Positions 27,106 through 36,218 of a stretch of 64,000 bases of DNA are shown piece after piece. How positions within the stretch are numbered: the stretch's first letter is position 1; every line of letters starts with the position of its first letter. A model generated the notes under the pieces. It was not told the origin of the DNA. It did no database searches and saw nothing but the letters and a program-made list of their open reading frames with translations. Both the position numbers and the translations under genes were made by a program. The stretch lies in NCBI GenBank assembly GCA_947458745.1, contig CANGYQ010000015.1, positions 62,001 to 126,000 on the forward strand, in the 5' to 3' direction. Source of the stretch: Bryobacteraceae bacterium (GTDB lineage: Bacteria > Acidobacteriota > Terriglobia > Bryobacterales > Bryobacteraceae).

Positions 27106-29004
27106 CTAGCTCTCCTGCCTTAAAAGTTCAAGACGGCGCCGCAGTTCCGCCACGATCCGGGACGGCGGAATCGGGCTACCCGGCACCTGGGACCAGCAAT
27201 CGATGTCGATCAGAGTCTGCGACCGCAGCAACTGCGACAACTGAGAATAGCGGCGGCTTTCCGGCGTGATGAAGGCGGCGTCCACGGGGTCGCTGTAGTT
27301 CACCTCCACGGTCAGCACTTTCCGGAAGCGCTCGAAGATCTTCTTCAGGCCGGGCTCCAGCGGCGATAGGAACCGCAGGTGCAAGGAGGACACCCGGTGC
27401 CCTTCCGCCCGCAGTTGATCCACCGCTTCTTCAATGCAGCCCAAGGTTGAACCCCAGCCAACCACCAGAAGATCGCCCTCCGCGCTGCCATGGACCTGTG
27501 GCGGATGCAGCGCGCTTTTCAGCACGGCCAGCTTGCGGCTGCGCATCTCCATGCTCTTCTGATTGATCGCCGATTCGTAAGCCACGTGGCTGGCTTCATC
27601 GTGAGCCAGCCCCGTCAGCACATACTCGCCACCGCGTTGGCCCGGGATGGGCCGGCGGGAGAGGCCGGTCTCGGGATCCCAGGCAAAGGGCGGCACGGAC
27701 TGGTCCCACGCTGCCTGTTCCACGGGTGGCGCCAGCCACGAATTTTGCAGCTGCGGTTTCGGGAAAGGCTGTTGCCCGGTGGCCAGATTCGCATCCGATA
27801 GGATCATCACAGGCCCCCGGAAGTCTTCCGCCAACCGTCGCGCGGTAACTACGAAGTGAAAGCACTCCTCGATGGTGGCCGGGGCAATGATGATCTTCGG
27901 GCTGTCACCGGGTGAAGCGTAGAGCGCCGCCAACAGATCGCCCTGTTCAATCTTCGTGGGTAGGCCGGTGGACGGGCCGCCGCGTTGAACGACAATCACC
28001 ACCAGCGGCACTTCGGCCATCACCGCGTATCCCAAAAACTCTGTCTTCAGAGCCAGACCCGGGCCAGAGGTGATCGTCACCGCTGTCTTGCCCGCATAAG
28101 AGCAGCCAATCGCGAAACCGATGGCCGCAATTTCATCTTCGGCCTGGTGCACGAAGCCGCCGGCTTCCTGGAGTGCATTCGCCAGGAAGTGAGAAGCCGA
28201 TGTCGCGGGTGTGATGGGGTACATCGAGCAGACTTCAATGCCCGCCGCCATGATGCCCAGGGCCAGGGCCTGATTGCCATTCATCACCACCATCGGCTGG
28301 GCGTGTTTGTGGGCCGGCACGCGAAAGCGCTGTTGCACGTTGGCGAGCGTCCAATCGTAACCGTCGGCAAAAAGCGCCAGGTTCTTCTCGATCGCGGCGT
28401 CGCCTTTTCGGGAGAAGCGCCGGCTGATGCTCTCCCGCACCGTGGCGGCATCGAGATCATAGATGGCGCACAGCAGACCGAGGGCCCACATGTTCTTGCC
28501 CTTGCGGGGATCGTCAGTGTGTTGGCGGCACTGCGCCTCGATCGGTGCTTCGATCACCGTGTAGGCCCGCCGTCGAAAGTCCTCGATCGCCTCCTGGTAG
28601 CGGCGCCGGATTTCGTCATCGGGATGTTCCGCCCACGTGCGGTCGACAAACACGATCGTGCCGGAGCGAAGCGCCCCGGCGTCGATGCGGCTATAAAGCA
28701 CCTGCTCATTCAGGGCCACCACGATGTCGGCATGGTCGCCTGCATTGGTGACCGGATTCGATCCCAGCCGGATACGGTTGCCGCTGGCCCCGGCGCGGGA
28801 GCGGCTGGGCGGCTCGATCTCGGCGGGAATGATCTCGACGGTCCAGATGCCGTTGCCGTTGCGCGCCACCAGATCGGCGAACATCTGCCCGCAGGTTTGC
28901 GCGCCTTCCCCGGAGTCGCTGACGATCTCGACGATGTGCTGATCAACCACACGGACCGTGCTGGTGGATGGAGTGGCTTCTAAGTCGGCCATCGTGGTGG
29001 ACAT
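27106..29004 (-). CDS. korA: 2-oxoacid:acceptor oxidoreductase, fused gamma-alpha subunit
   Basis: 632 residues. The N-terminal about 25-205 is the gamma domain (DSGEGAQTCGQMFADLVARN, VVALNEQVLYSRIDAG). From about 225 comes the alpha domain: GNQALALGIMAAGIEV, SMYPITPATSASHFLA, QAEDEIAAIGFAIGCSYAG, TSGPGLALKTEFLGYAVMAE, and a C-terminal transketolase-like part (DLLVVGWGSTLGCIEEAVDQ). It pairs with the beta chain next to it. The start is 3 bp after apbE ends, so apbE, korA, korB and the pseudoenzyme gene form one tight leftward operon. Confidence 0.9.
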   Translation of the reverse strand: MSTTMADLEATPSTSTVRVVDQHIVEIVSDSGEGAQTCGQMFADLVARNGNGIWTVEIIPAEIEPPSRSRAGASGNRIRLGSNPVTNAGDHADIVVALNEQVLYSRIDAGALRSGTIVFVDRTWAEHPDDEIRRRYQEAIEDFRRRAYTVIEAPIEAQCRQHTDDPRKGKNMWALGLLCAIYDLDAATVRESISRRFSRKGDAAIEKNLALFADGYDWTLANVQQRFRVPAHKHAQPMVVMNGNQALALGIMAAGIEVCSMYPITPATSASHFLANALQEAGGFVHQAEDEIAAIGFAIGCSYAGKTAVTITSGPGLALKTEFLGYAVMAEVPLVVIVVQRGGPSTGLPTKIEQGDLLAALYASPGDSPKIIIAPATIEECFHFVVTARRLAEDFRGPVMILSDANLATGQQPFPKPQLQNSWLAPPVEQAAWDQSVPPFAWDPETGLSRRPIPGQRGGEYVLTGLAHDEASHVAYESAINQKSMEMRSRKLAVLKSALHPPQVHGSAEGDLLVVGWGSTLGCIEEAVDQLRAEGHRVSSLHLRFLSPLEPGLKKIFERFRKVLTVEVNYSDPVDAAFITPESRRYSQLSQLLRSQTLIDIDCWSQVPGSPIPPSRIVAELRRRLELLRQES

Positions 29005-29007
29005 CGG

Positions 29008-30030
29008 TTAATTACCTCCCGGCGCGGATTCAAGGACCATTCGGAAACCGTCTGTCATATACCGGCGTCCATCCGGGTCGATCAGAAGAGCTTCAACACG
29101 CTCCGCCCGTGCGAGCACCATGCCCTTCTCTGGCCCGAGGATGAAGATGCCTTTGGCGATCACCACGCCCTGTTCCGCCGTCGCCGCCAGCACGCTGACC
29201 GAGGCCGCCGCACGCGCGGGCCAACCGGAGCGGACATCGATGATGTGGTGATAACGGACCCCGTCGACGATCCGGAACCGCTCATAATCGCCCGAGGTCA
29301 CCAATGCCTGATTGCGTGGCTGCACCAGGCCCAGCAGCCGGCCGCGATCCTGGCGCGGATGCTGAATCCCCAATCGCCAGGGGACTCCGTGGCGGTCGCC
29401 AGAGACACGCACATCGCCTCCGCCGTCCACCATCGCGTTGCCAAAGCCCGCTCGGGTCAACACTTGGATGGCGCGATCCACCGCGTAGCCTTTCGCGATG
29501 CCGCCCAGACCGATACTCATTTGAGCGGCAGGCAGGAATACGCGATTGCCCTCAATCTGAATGGCTCGATAGTTCACGTTGCGCCGGGCCGCTTCTACCA
29601 ACTGGGGCGTGGGCGGCACGAAGTGATCGTCGAACTTCCAGATCTTCCCCATGCCGCGCCAGGTGATGTCGAAGGCCCCTTCAGTCTTGTGGCTGTATCG
29701 GATGCTGCGCTCAATCATCTCGCGCAGTTCTTGCGGTACCTCCACCGGATGCTTGCCAGCGGCGGCGTTCACCTGAGACAACGGCGAATCCGGCTTCCAT
29801 TCACTCATCAGCCGGTCCACACGGTTCAGCTCGGCATAGGCCTGCTCAATCGCGGCGCGGGCTGCATCCGGTCGGCCTTCATCGAACACTTCGATGGTCC
29901 AAACAGTACCCATCAGTGGGCGGCTTACCCGAAGGCTCGAGGTGGGCCGATCCCAAGGTGCTAGCCGGAACGCCAACAACGCGCTCGCGATCCCGAGGAA
30001 CAGAAACGTGCGTCGCCAGAGAGCGGCCAT
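29008..30030 (-). CDS. apbE: FAD:protein FMN transferase
   Basis: 340 residues from the ATG at 30030 (an upstream TTG at 30060 is weaker). A short membrane anchor (RRTFLFLGIASALLAFRL) puts the enzyme on the outer face of the membrane. Family motifs: RPLMGTVWTIEVF, EWKPDSPLSQVNAAAG, SIGLGGIAKGYAVDRA, DGGGDVRVSGD, ALVTSGDYERF and YHHIIDVRSGWPA (Mg/FAD site). ApbE attaches FMN through a phosphoester to Thr in SGAT-type motifs. The natural targets are RnfG and RnfD encoded in the divergent operon 240 bp away, a good reason for their linkage. Confidence 0.93.
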   Translation of the reverse strand: MAALWRRTFLFLGIASALLAFRLAPWDRPTSSLRVSRPLMGTVWTIEVFDEGRPDAARAAIEQAYAELNRVDRLMSEWKPDSPLSQVNAAAGKHPVEVPQELREMIERSIRYSHKTEGAFDITWRGMGKIWKFDDHFVPPTPQLVEAARRNVNYRAIQIEGNRVFLPAAQMSIGLGGIAKGYAVDRAIQVLTRAGFGNAMVDGGGDVRVSGDRHGVPWRLGIQHPRQDRGRLLGLVQPRNQALVTSGDYERFRIVDGVRYHHIIDVRSGWPARAAASVSVLAATAEQGVVIAKGIFILGPEKGMVLARAERVEALLIDPDGRRYMTDGFRMVLESAPGGN

Positions 30031-30203
30031 GTCCAGCAAGGCAAGCAAGTTGGGGGCCAAACCACCTCAAACGAGTGGCCCTGCGCTTGCAATGCCATTG
30101 CCGTGCATACGGCCATTGTGGCGACGGGACGTTCCGCAAAGCGAGCTTCGGTGCCAATTTCAGGGGCTTCAGCACAATCCATGAGCTTTCAGGCCGTCCT
30201 CAA

Positions 30204-30241
30204 TGGGGTAGATGCCCCGGGACCATGGGGCATCTACCCCA
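30204..30241. repeat. Perfect 15-bp inverted repeat between apbE and rnfB
   Basis: TGGGGTAGATGCCCC at 30204-30218 is repeated as its exact reverse complement at 30227-30241 around an 8-nt spacer. It sits in the 239-bp gap between the divergent apbE-kor and rnf-PFOR operons, 28 bp before the rnfB start. No T tract follows, so a plain terminator is unlikely. It could be an operator for a dimeric redox regulator or, once transcribed, a very stable leader hairpin near the rnfB ribosome-binding site. Confidence 0.8.
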
Positions 30242-30269
30242 CTGGTAACTGCGCAGAGGGCGTCTCGGG

Positions 30270-31202
30270 GTGGATCAAGTGATGACTGAGTTTCTGATCG
30301 CCGGTGGAATCATGGGGGCGATAGGCGCAACGCTGGCGGCGGTGCTGGCTTTCGCGGACAAGAAACTCTACGTCTATGAAGATCCCCGGATCGATGAGGT
30401 GGAAGGCCTGTTGCCCAAGGCCAATTGCGGCGCCTGCGGCTGTGCGGGATGCCGGGCCTTCGCCGAGAAAGCCGTCAAGGGCGAGATTGCTCCCGGCAAA
30501 TGCACTGTCAATAGCGCAGAAGGCGTTGCGGCCGTCGCGGCGCTGCTGCAGATTGACGCGGGAACGGAAGAGAGGCGGGTCGCGCGCTTGGCTTGCGCGG
30601 GTGGTCCACATGTGGCCCGGCATCGCGCCCTCTATATCGGTCTGCCCACCTGCCGCGCGGCGGCTCTGGTGAATGGCGGAGCCAAGGGATGCAGTTGGGG
30701 CTGCCTGGGATTGGGCGATTGCGAACGCGTGTGCACCTTCCAGGCGATCCACATGAGCGGGCACAGCCTGCCGGTGGTGAACGAACCGCTCTGCACGGCT
30801 TGCGGTGATTGCGTGGAAGTGTGCCCCAAGCAGTTGTTCTCGCTGCACGCGGTCAGTCACCGGCTTTGGGTCGCTTGCCGCAACATGGCCGATGGCGCTC
30901 AGGCGGAGGCCGACTGCGAAGTGGCGTGCACCGCGTGTGGGCGGTGCGCGGTTGACGCTCCGGGTGGATTGATCCAGATCGTCAACAACCTGGCGGTGAT
31001 TGACTACGGCCGGAACTCGCTGGCTTCACCCGTCCCCACGCAGCGATGCCCCACCGGCGCGATCGTTTGGTTCGAGAAAGACCAAGGCCCCCTTCGCGGG
31101 CCGGAAGCAAAGCGCATCACGCGCCAATCCCCATTGCCCGTTCGGGCGGCGGATCTGCCAACGCAACGCGCAACAAGTTCCTACGAGGGAATGCACTCAT
31201 GA
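30270..31202 (+). CDS. rnfB: Rnf electron transport complex subunit B
   Basis: 310 residues. One N-terminal membrane helix (FLIAGGIMGAIGATLAAVLAF), the RnfB-specific NCGACGCAGCRAF motif near 52-64, then ferredoxin-like cysteine groups WGCLGLGDCERVC, CTACGDCVEVCP and CTACGRCAVDAP. In the last group the fourth Cys position is Ala, so that cluster has an unusual ligand set. RnfB takes electrons from reduced ferredoxin. GTG start at 30270; an ATG at 30282 is also possible. Its stop overlaps the PFOR start (ATGA), which couples the ferredoxin-reducing enzyme directly to the Rnf entry subunit. Confidence 0.88.
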   Translation: MDQVMTEFLIAGGIMGAIGATLAAVLAFADKKLYVYEDPRIDEVEGLLPKANCGACGCAGCRAFAEKAVKGEIAPGKCTVNSAEGVAAVAALLQIDAGTEERRVARLACAGGPHVARHRALYIGLPTCRAAALVNGGAKGCSWGCLGLGDCERVCTFQAIHMSGHSLPVVNEPLCTACGDCVEVCPKQLFSLHAVSHRLWVACRNMADGAQAEADCEVACTACGRCAVDAPGGLIQIVNNLAVIDYGRNSLASPVPTQRCPTGAIVWFEKDQGPLRGPEAKRITRQSPLPVRAADLPTQRATSSYEGMHS

Positions 31203-34200
31203 ATGCTAAACAGACTTTCCGATTTCCCGGTGTCCGGCAGGCGATGGACGGCAATACGGCCGTCGTCATGTGCGAGCGGGAATCAAGTGATGCCGCTGGT
31301 GCCTATCCCATCACTCCCTCCACCCAGATGGGTGAGTATTGGGCCGAGGAAGCCGCCAAGGGTCACATCAACATCTCCGGGCGTCCGCTGATCTTCATCG
31401 AGCCCGAGGGCGAGCATGCCGCCGCTGCCGTGACGGCCGGCCTGTCGATGACCGGTCTTCGTGCCACCAACTTCTCCTCCGGCCAGGGCATCGCCTACAT
31501 GCATGAGTCGCTCTACGCGGCGGTCGGCAAGCGGTTGACCTACGTGCTGAACATGGGCTGCCGGGCGATGACCAAGTCGACGCTGAATGTCCATGCCGGG
31601 CATGACGACTATCACTGTATTGACGATACCGGCTTCTTCCAGTTGTTCGGCAAGAGCGCCCAGGAAGTCTGCGACCTCAACATCATTTCGCACCGCATTG
31701 CCGAACTGGCGCTGACGCCCGGCATCTGCGCGCAGGATGGCTTTTTGACCACTCACCTGATCGAATCGTTGATGCTGCCCGAGCGCGAGTTGATCGCCAC
31801 TTTCCTGGGACGCCCCGACGACATCATCGATACGCCCACACCGGCTCAGCGCATCCTGTACGGGCCCCGCCGCCGCCGCATTCCGGAGCTTTGGACGGTC
31901 GACAATCCCGTGATGATCGGCACCGTCCAGAACCAGGATGCCTACATGCAAAGCGTCGCCGCCCAACGGCCTTACTTTTTTAACCACATCGCGGGCATCA
32001 CGGATCAGGCCATGGAGGAGTTCCATGCGCTCACCGGCCGTCGCTATCAGCGGGTCTCCACCTATCGCACCAGTGATGCCGACTATCTGATTCTCGGGCA
32101 AGGCAGCATGCTGGTCACCGCGGAGGCCGTGGCCGACTACCTGCGCGAGACGCGCAAGATCAAAGTCGGCGTGGTGAATCTCACCATGTTCCGGCCCTTC
32201 CCGGGCGAACTATTGGGCAGTTTGCTCCAGGGCCGCAAAGGTGTGGCCGTGCTGGAGCGCGTCGATCAGCCGCTGGCCATGGACCTGCCGCTGATGCGCG
32301 AGGTCCGGGCGGCTCTGGGACGCTGTGTCGAGAATGGCAACACCGCCAATCGCTCCATTGTGCATGAGGGTTACGCCAGCTACCGCAAGCCCGAAGACAT
32401 ACCGCCGCTCTATTCGGGGTCCTTCGGCCTGGGCAGCCGCGATCTGCAGCCCGAGGGCTTGATCGGGGCCATCGAGAATATGCTGCCCACCGGCGGGCAC
32501 CGCAAGTTCTACTATCTGTCGATCGACTTTGTCCACGACAGAGCATTCACGCCCAAGCAGGAGATTCACCAGATCCAGGTGGCCGACGCGTACCCCGGGT
32601 TGAAGGAACTGGCCGTGCACGGCAGCGAGAACCCCAACCTGATGCCCAAGGACAGCATCACCGTCCGCTTCCACTCTGTCGGCGGATGGGGAGCGATCAC
32701 GACGGGCAAGAACTTGGCCATGACGCTGTTCGATCTGCTGGGATACCACATCAAGGCGAATCCCAAGTACGGTTCGGAGAAGAAAGGCCAGCCAACCACC
32801 TACTACCTTTCCGCCGCCCCGGAACCCATCCGCATCAACTGCGACTACCTGTTTGTCGATGTCGTCCTGTCGCCGGACCCCAACGTCTTCCTGCACTCCA
32901 ACCCGCTGGCCGGGCTGAAGCGCGGCGGCGTCTTCATTCTTCAGAGCTCGTTTACCGATCCCCAGGAAGTGTGGGCGCAGATCCCGGAAAAGTTCCAGCG
33001 CATCGTGATCGACAATGACATCCGCCTCTATTACCTGGATGCCTTCAAGATCGCCCGCGAAGAAGCCACCGATACCGAGCTCCAGTTCCGCATGCAAGGC
33101 AACGCGTTCCAGGGGGCGTTCTTTGCGGCCTCACCCGTGATGTTGCAGGCCAAGCTAACGGACCAGGCGCTTTTCCAGGCCATCCGGTCGCAGCTGGAAC
33201 ACAAGTTCGGCACCAAAGGCGCGCGCGTCGTCGAGGACAACGTCCGCGTCGTACGCCGGGGCTTTGATGAAGTGCGTGAGGTGACGGACAAGCAGTTGCA
33301 AACCGCTCCAGCAGCTCTGCGCAAGGCTCCGGACGTCCCGCCGGTGCTGATGCGGCAGGTGGCCAGCGCCACGGCCACCACCGACATTCACCGCTTCTGG
33401 GAACAGACAGGCACGTTCTACTCGACCGGGCGCGGCAACGATAACTTGGCAGATCCGTTCATCGGGCTCAGCTTTATCCCCGCCACGACCGCACTGTTCC
33501 GCGACATGACCGGCGTGCGCTTTGAGCATCCGGAATGGATACCGGCCAACTGCACCGCCTGCGGCTCCTGCTACACCATCTGCCCCGATAGTGCGATCCC
33601 CGGACTGGTGCAGCCAGTGCTGACGGTGCTGGAGACGGCGATGCAGAAGGTGGTGGAGAGCGGGCAACCGACCAAGCACCTGCCGCGAGCCATCCGCTCG
33701 CTCGACCAGAAGCTGCGCACGCACCTTGCCGACGGGATGAGCCGGCCCGACGTGGGTCGCATGCTGGATCTCGCGATCGAGGAATTGATCACGGGCTCGA
33801 CGCTTGAAGTGGCCGAGAAGGCCAACCTGGCCGATGAACTCGAATCGCTGCGCGCGGCGATTGGCGATTTCGCGTTTGCCACGCCCCAACCTTTCTGGAC
33901 GGCGCGGGAACGCAAACAGAAGGGCTCCGGCGGATTGCTGGCGATCACCGTCAATCCCTATGCCTGCAAGGGCTGCATGGAGTGCGTGAAGGTCTGCCAT
34001 GACGATGCGCTTCGCCCCGTCAAACAGACGCCGCAGACAGTGGACCGGCTCCGCCGCAGCTGGGAGTTCTGGCAGGCCCTTCCCACCACACCGCCCGACT
34101 TTATCCGCATTGAGAATCTCGATGAGGGCATTGGTGCGCTGCACACCCTGCTGCTCGACAAGAAGAACTACATGGGCATGGTGGGCGGCGATGGTGCCTG

Positions 34201-36202
34201 CCTGGGCTGCGGCGAGAAGACGGTGGTCCACCTGTTTGTGGCCACCGCCGAAGCGCTGATGCAGCCGCGTGTCGCCAAGCAGGTGGCGAAGATTGACGAC
34301 CTGATCGCCCGCCTGGATCAACACATCCGCCTCAAACTTGCCTCGACGATTGACTTAAGCGACGACGCCCGCGTGGCCTCGGCGCTCGACACGCTGAAGA
34401 ACCATGACGTCACGCTGGCGAACTTTTCAGAGAAGCTCGATGAACGGCACGCGGGCCAGACCATTGATCCGGATTGGCTCCGTTGGACCTCGCAACTGAT
34501 CGCGAAGTTGCGCCATCTGCGCTGGCAGTATGCCGAAGGCACCGGGCGCCGGGGCCGGTCCAGCATGGGCATCGTGAACTCCACCGGCTGCACGTCGGTG
34601 TGGGGCTCCACGTACCCGTTCAATCCTTATCCGTTCCCGTGGACCAACCACTTGTTCCAGGATTCGCCGTCGATGGCGATGGGCATCTTTGAGGGGCACA
34701 TGGCCCGCATGGCGGAAGGCTTTGCCGCCATCCGGATGGCGGACCTGGAACTCGCCGGTGGCTACCGCAAGGACAAGCACGGTGAGTTCTTCACCTACTT
34801 CAACTGGAAGCAGTTCTCCGATGAGGAGTTCCACCTCTGCCCGCCCGTCGTCTCCATTGGCGGCGACGGTGCGATGTATGACATCGGGTTCCAGAACCTG
34901 TCACGCATGATGATGTCCGGCAAACCGATCAAGGTGCTGGTGCTGGATACGCAGCTCTACTCCAACACCGGCGGCCAGGCCTGCACGTCCGGCTTCACCG
35001 GCCAAGTCTCCGATATGGCCCAGCACGGCAAGGCGTTCCAGGGTAAGGAGGAGGTCCGCAAGGAGATTGCGCTCATCGGCATGGCGCACCGCACCACCTA
35101 CATCGCGCAGGGGACCACGGCCAACACGTCACACTTGATCGAGTCCTTCGTAGAAGGCTTAAACGCGCGCCGCCCGGCACTGTTCAACATCTACAGCCCC
35201 TGCATGCCGGAGCACGGGATCGGCGACGACCTGGCCGAGCACCAGAGCAAGCTCGCCGTCGAATCGCGGGCCTATCCGCTGATACGCTACAACCCCGACA
35301 AGGGAGACCTGCCGGAAGAATGCTTCAACCTGGAGGGCAACCCCGCCGCTGACGAGGACTGGCCCACCTACACGCTGAAGTATCAGGATGAGTACGGCGC
35401 CCCGGCGGAGATGGAAGTTCCGCTGACCTTTGCCGACTTTGCGATCACCGAAGGCCGCTTCCGCAAGCAGTTCCGTACGGTACCGCGTGACGCCTGGAAC
35501 GACAACATGATTCCGCTGGTGGAGTATCTGGAATTGGGTGGTGAAGACCGGGATGGCAAGTTCCCCTTCATCTGGGCCGTGGACCGCAAGAACCGTCTGA
35601 TTCGAGTGATCCCGGCCGCTCCGCTGGTCCGTTCGTGCGAAGACCGCCGCCAGTTCTGGCGGATGCTGAAGGCACTGGCGGGCATCCGTCCGCCGGTCGA
35701 CACGACGGCCATTGCCGAACAGGCACGGAGCGAGTTTGCCCAATCGATCGCCTCGCAATTGGTCGCACTGGCGGCGAGCGGCGGCATTATAGGAGGCAGC
35801 ACGGCACCGACGCTGGCACCGGCGCTGGCACCGGCACTGGCGCCCGCAGACGCAGCGGCGCCGATCGCGATGAAGCTGGCCGCAGATCCCTCCCCGGCGG
35901 TAGCTGTGGCGCAGCCTGCAACGGCGGCGGTGGCCACCGCCAATGGTGACGCTCCGGCGACGGCCTGGATTGAATCCGCTCTGTGCACGTCATGCGATGA
36001 GTGCATGCGGATCAATTCGAAGATCTTCGCCTACAACGCCAACAGGCAGGCCTTTGTGAAGGACCCCCAAGGCGGGCCTTTCCGGGATCTGGTGCGCGCC
36101 GCCGAGAAGTGCACGGCGCAGATCATCCATCCCGGAATGCCGCTGAACGCTTCGGAGAAAGATCTGGACAAGCTGATCAAGCGGGCGGCGAAGTACAACT
36201 AG
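31199..36202 (+). CDS. Extended pyruvate:ferredoxin (flavodoxin) oxidoreductase
   Basis: 1667 residues, against about 1170-1230 for usual NifJ/PFOR. Order: alpha domain (GAYPITPSTQMGEYWAEEA near 40), transketolase-C and gamma domains to about 770, two [4Fe-4S] groups CTACGSCYTICP (about 785) and CKGCMECVKVCH (about 923) separated by an extra helical insert, then the TPP domain with CLGCGEK (about 1001), another roughly 95-residue insert, NSTGC (C1131), GGDG at 1221-1224 and YSNTGG (N1256). After an Ala/Pro linker (about 1533-1586) a C-terminal ferredoxin-like cluster motif CTSCDEC begins near 1596. Pyruvate oxidation to acetyl-CoA is the likely reaction. The ATG at 31199 overlaps the rnfB stop; rnfC follows 16 bp later. 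Confidence 0.88.
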   Translation: MNAKQTFRFPGVRQAMDGNTAVVMCERESSDAAGAYPITPSTQMGEYWAEEAAKGHINISGRPLIFIEPEGEHAAAAVTAGLSMTGLRATNFSSGQGIAYMHESLYAAVGKRLTYVLNMGCRAMTKSTLNVHAGHDDYHCIDDTGFFQLFGKSAQEVCDLNIISHRIAELALTPGICAQDGFLTTHLIESLMLPERELIATFLGRPDDIIDTPTPAQRILYGPRRRRIPELWTVDNPVMIGTVQNQDAYMQSVAAQRPYFFNHIAGITDQAMEEFHALTGRRYQRVSTYRTSDADYLILGQGSMLVTAEAVADYLRETRKIKVGVVNLTMFRPFPGELLGSLLQGRKGVAVLERVDQPLAMDLPLMREVRAALGRCVENGNTANRSIVHEGYASYRKPEDIPPLYSGSFGLGSRDLQPEGLIGAIENMLPTGGHRKFYYLSIDFVHDRAFTPKQEIHQIQVADAYPGLKELAVHGSENPNLMPKDSITVRFHSVGGWGAITTGKNLAMTLFDLLGYHIKANPKYGSEKKGQPTTYYLSAAPEPIRINCDYLFVDVVLSPDPNVFLHSNPLAGLKRGGVFILQSSFTDPQEVWAQIPEKFQRIVIDNDIRLYYLDAFKIAREEATDTELQFRMQGNAFQGAFFAASPVMLQAKLTDQALFQAIRSQLEHKFGTKGARVVEDNVRVVRRGFDEVREVTDKQLQTAPAALRKAPDVPPVLMRQVASATATTDIHRFWEQTGTFYSTGRGNDNLADPFIGLSFIPATTALFRDMTGVRFEHPEWIPANCTACGSCYTICPDSAIPGLVQPVLTVLETAMQKVVESGQPTKHLPRAIRSLDQKLRTHLADGMSRPDVGRMLDLAIEELITGSTLEVAEKANLADELESLRAAIGDFAFATPQPFWTARERKQKGSGGLLAITVNPYACKGCMECVKVCHDDALRPVKQTPQTVDRLRRSWEFWQALPTTPPDFIRIENLDEGIGALHTLLLDKKNYMGMVGGDGACLGCGEKTVVHLFVATAEALMQPRVAKQVAKIDDLIARLDQHIRLKLASTIDLSDDARVASALDTLKNHDVTLANFSEKLDERHAGQTIDPDWLRWTSQLIAKLRHLRWQYAEGTGRRGRSSMGIVNSTGCTSVWGSTYPFNPYPFPWTNHLFQDSPSMAMGIFEGHMARMAEGFAAIRMADLELAGGYRKDKHGEFFTYFNWKQFSDEEFHLCPPVVSIGGDGAMYDIGFQNLSRMMMSGKPIKVLVLDTQLYSNTGGQACTSGFTGQVSDMAQHGKAFQGKEEVRKEIALIGMAHRTTYIAQGTTANTSHLIESFVEGLNARRPALFNIYSPCMPEHGIGDDLAEHQSKLAVESRAYPLIRYNPDKGDLPEECFNLEGNPAADEDWPTYTLKYQDEYGAPAEMEVPLTFADFAITEGRFRKQFRTVPRDAWNDNMIPLVEYLELGGEDRDGKFPFIWAVDRKNRLIRVIPAAPLVRSCEDRRQFWRMLKALAGIRPPVDTTAIAEQARSEFAQSIASQLVALAASGGIIGGSTAPTLAPALAPALAPADAAAPIAMKLAADPSPAVAVAQPATAAVATANGDAPATAWIESALCTSCDECMRINSKIFAYNANRQAFVKDPQGGPFRDLVRAAEKCTAQIIHPGMPLNASEKDLDKLIKRAAKYN

Positions 36203-36218
36203 CCTCCGGAACGAACCC

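Noticed and set aside
30204..30241. Dyad as intrinsic terminator
   Set aside because: No T tract on either strand, and it lies upstream of both operons rather than after a gene.
33155..34324. 389-codon minus-strand frame inside PFOR
   Set aside because: It lies wholly antisense to conserved PFOR motifs and shows biased His/Arg/Gly composition.
35800..35850. Short tandem repeat coding Leu-Ala-Pro units
   Set aside because: It is a flexible linker within PFOR, not a separate element.
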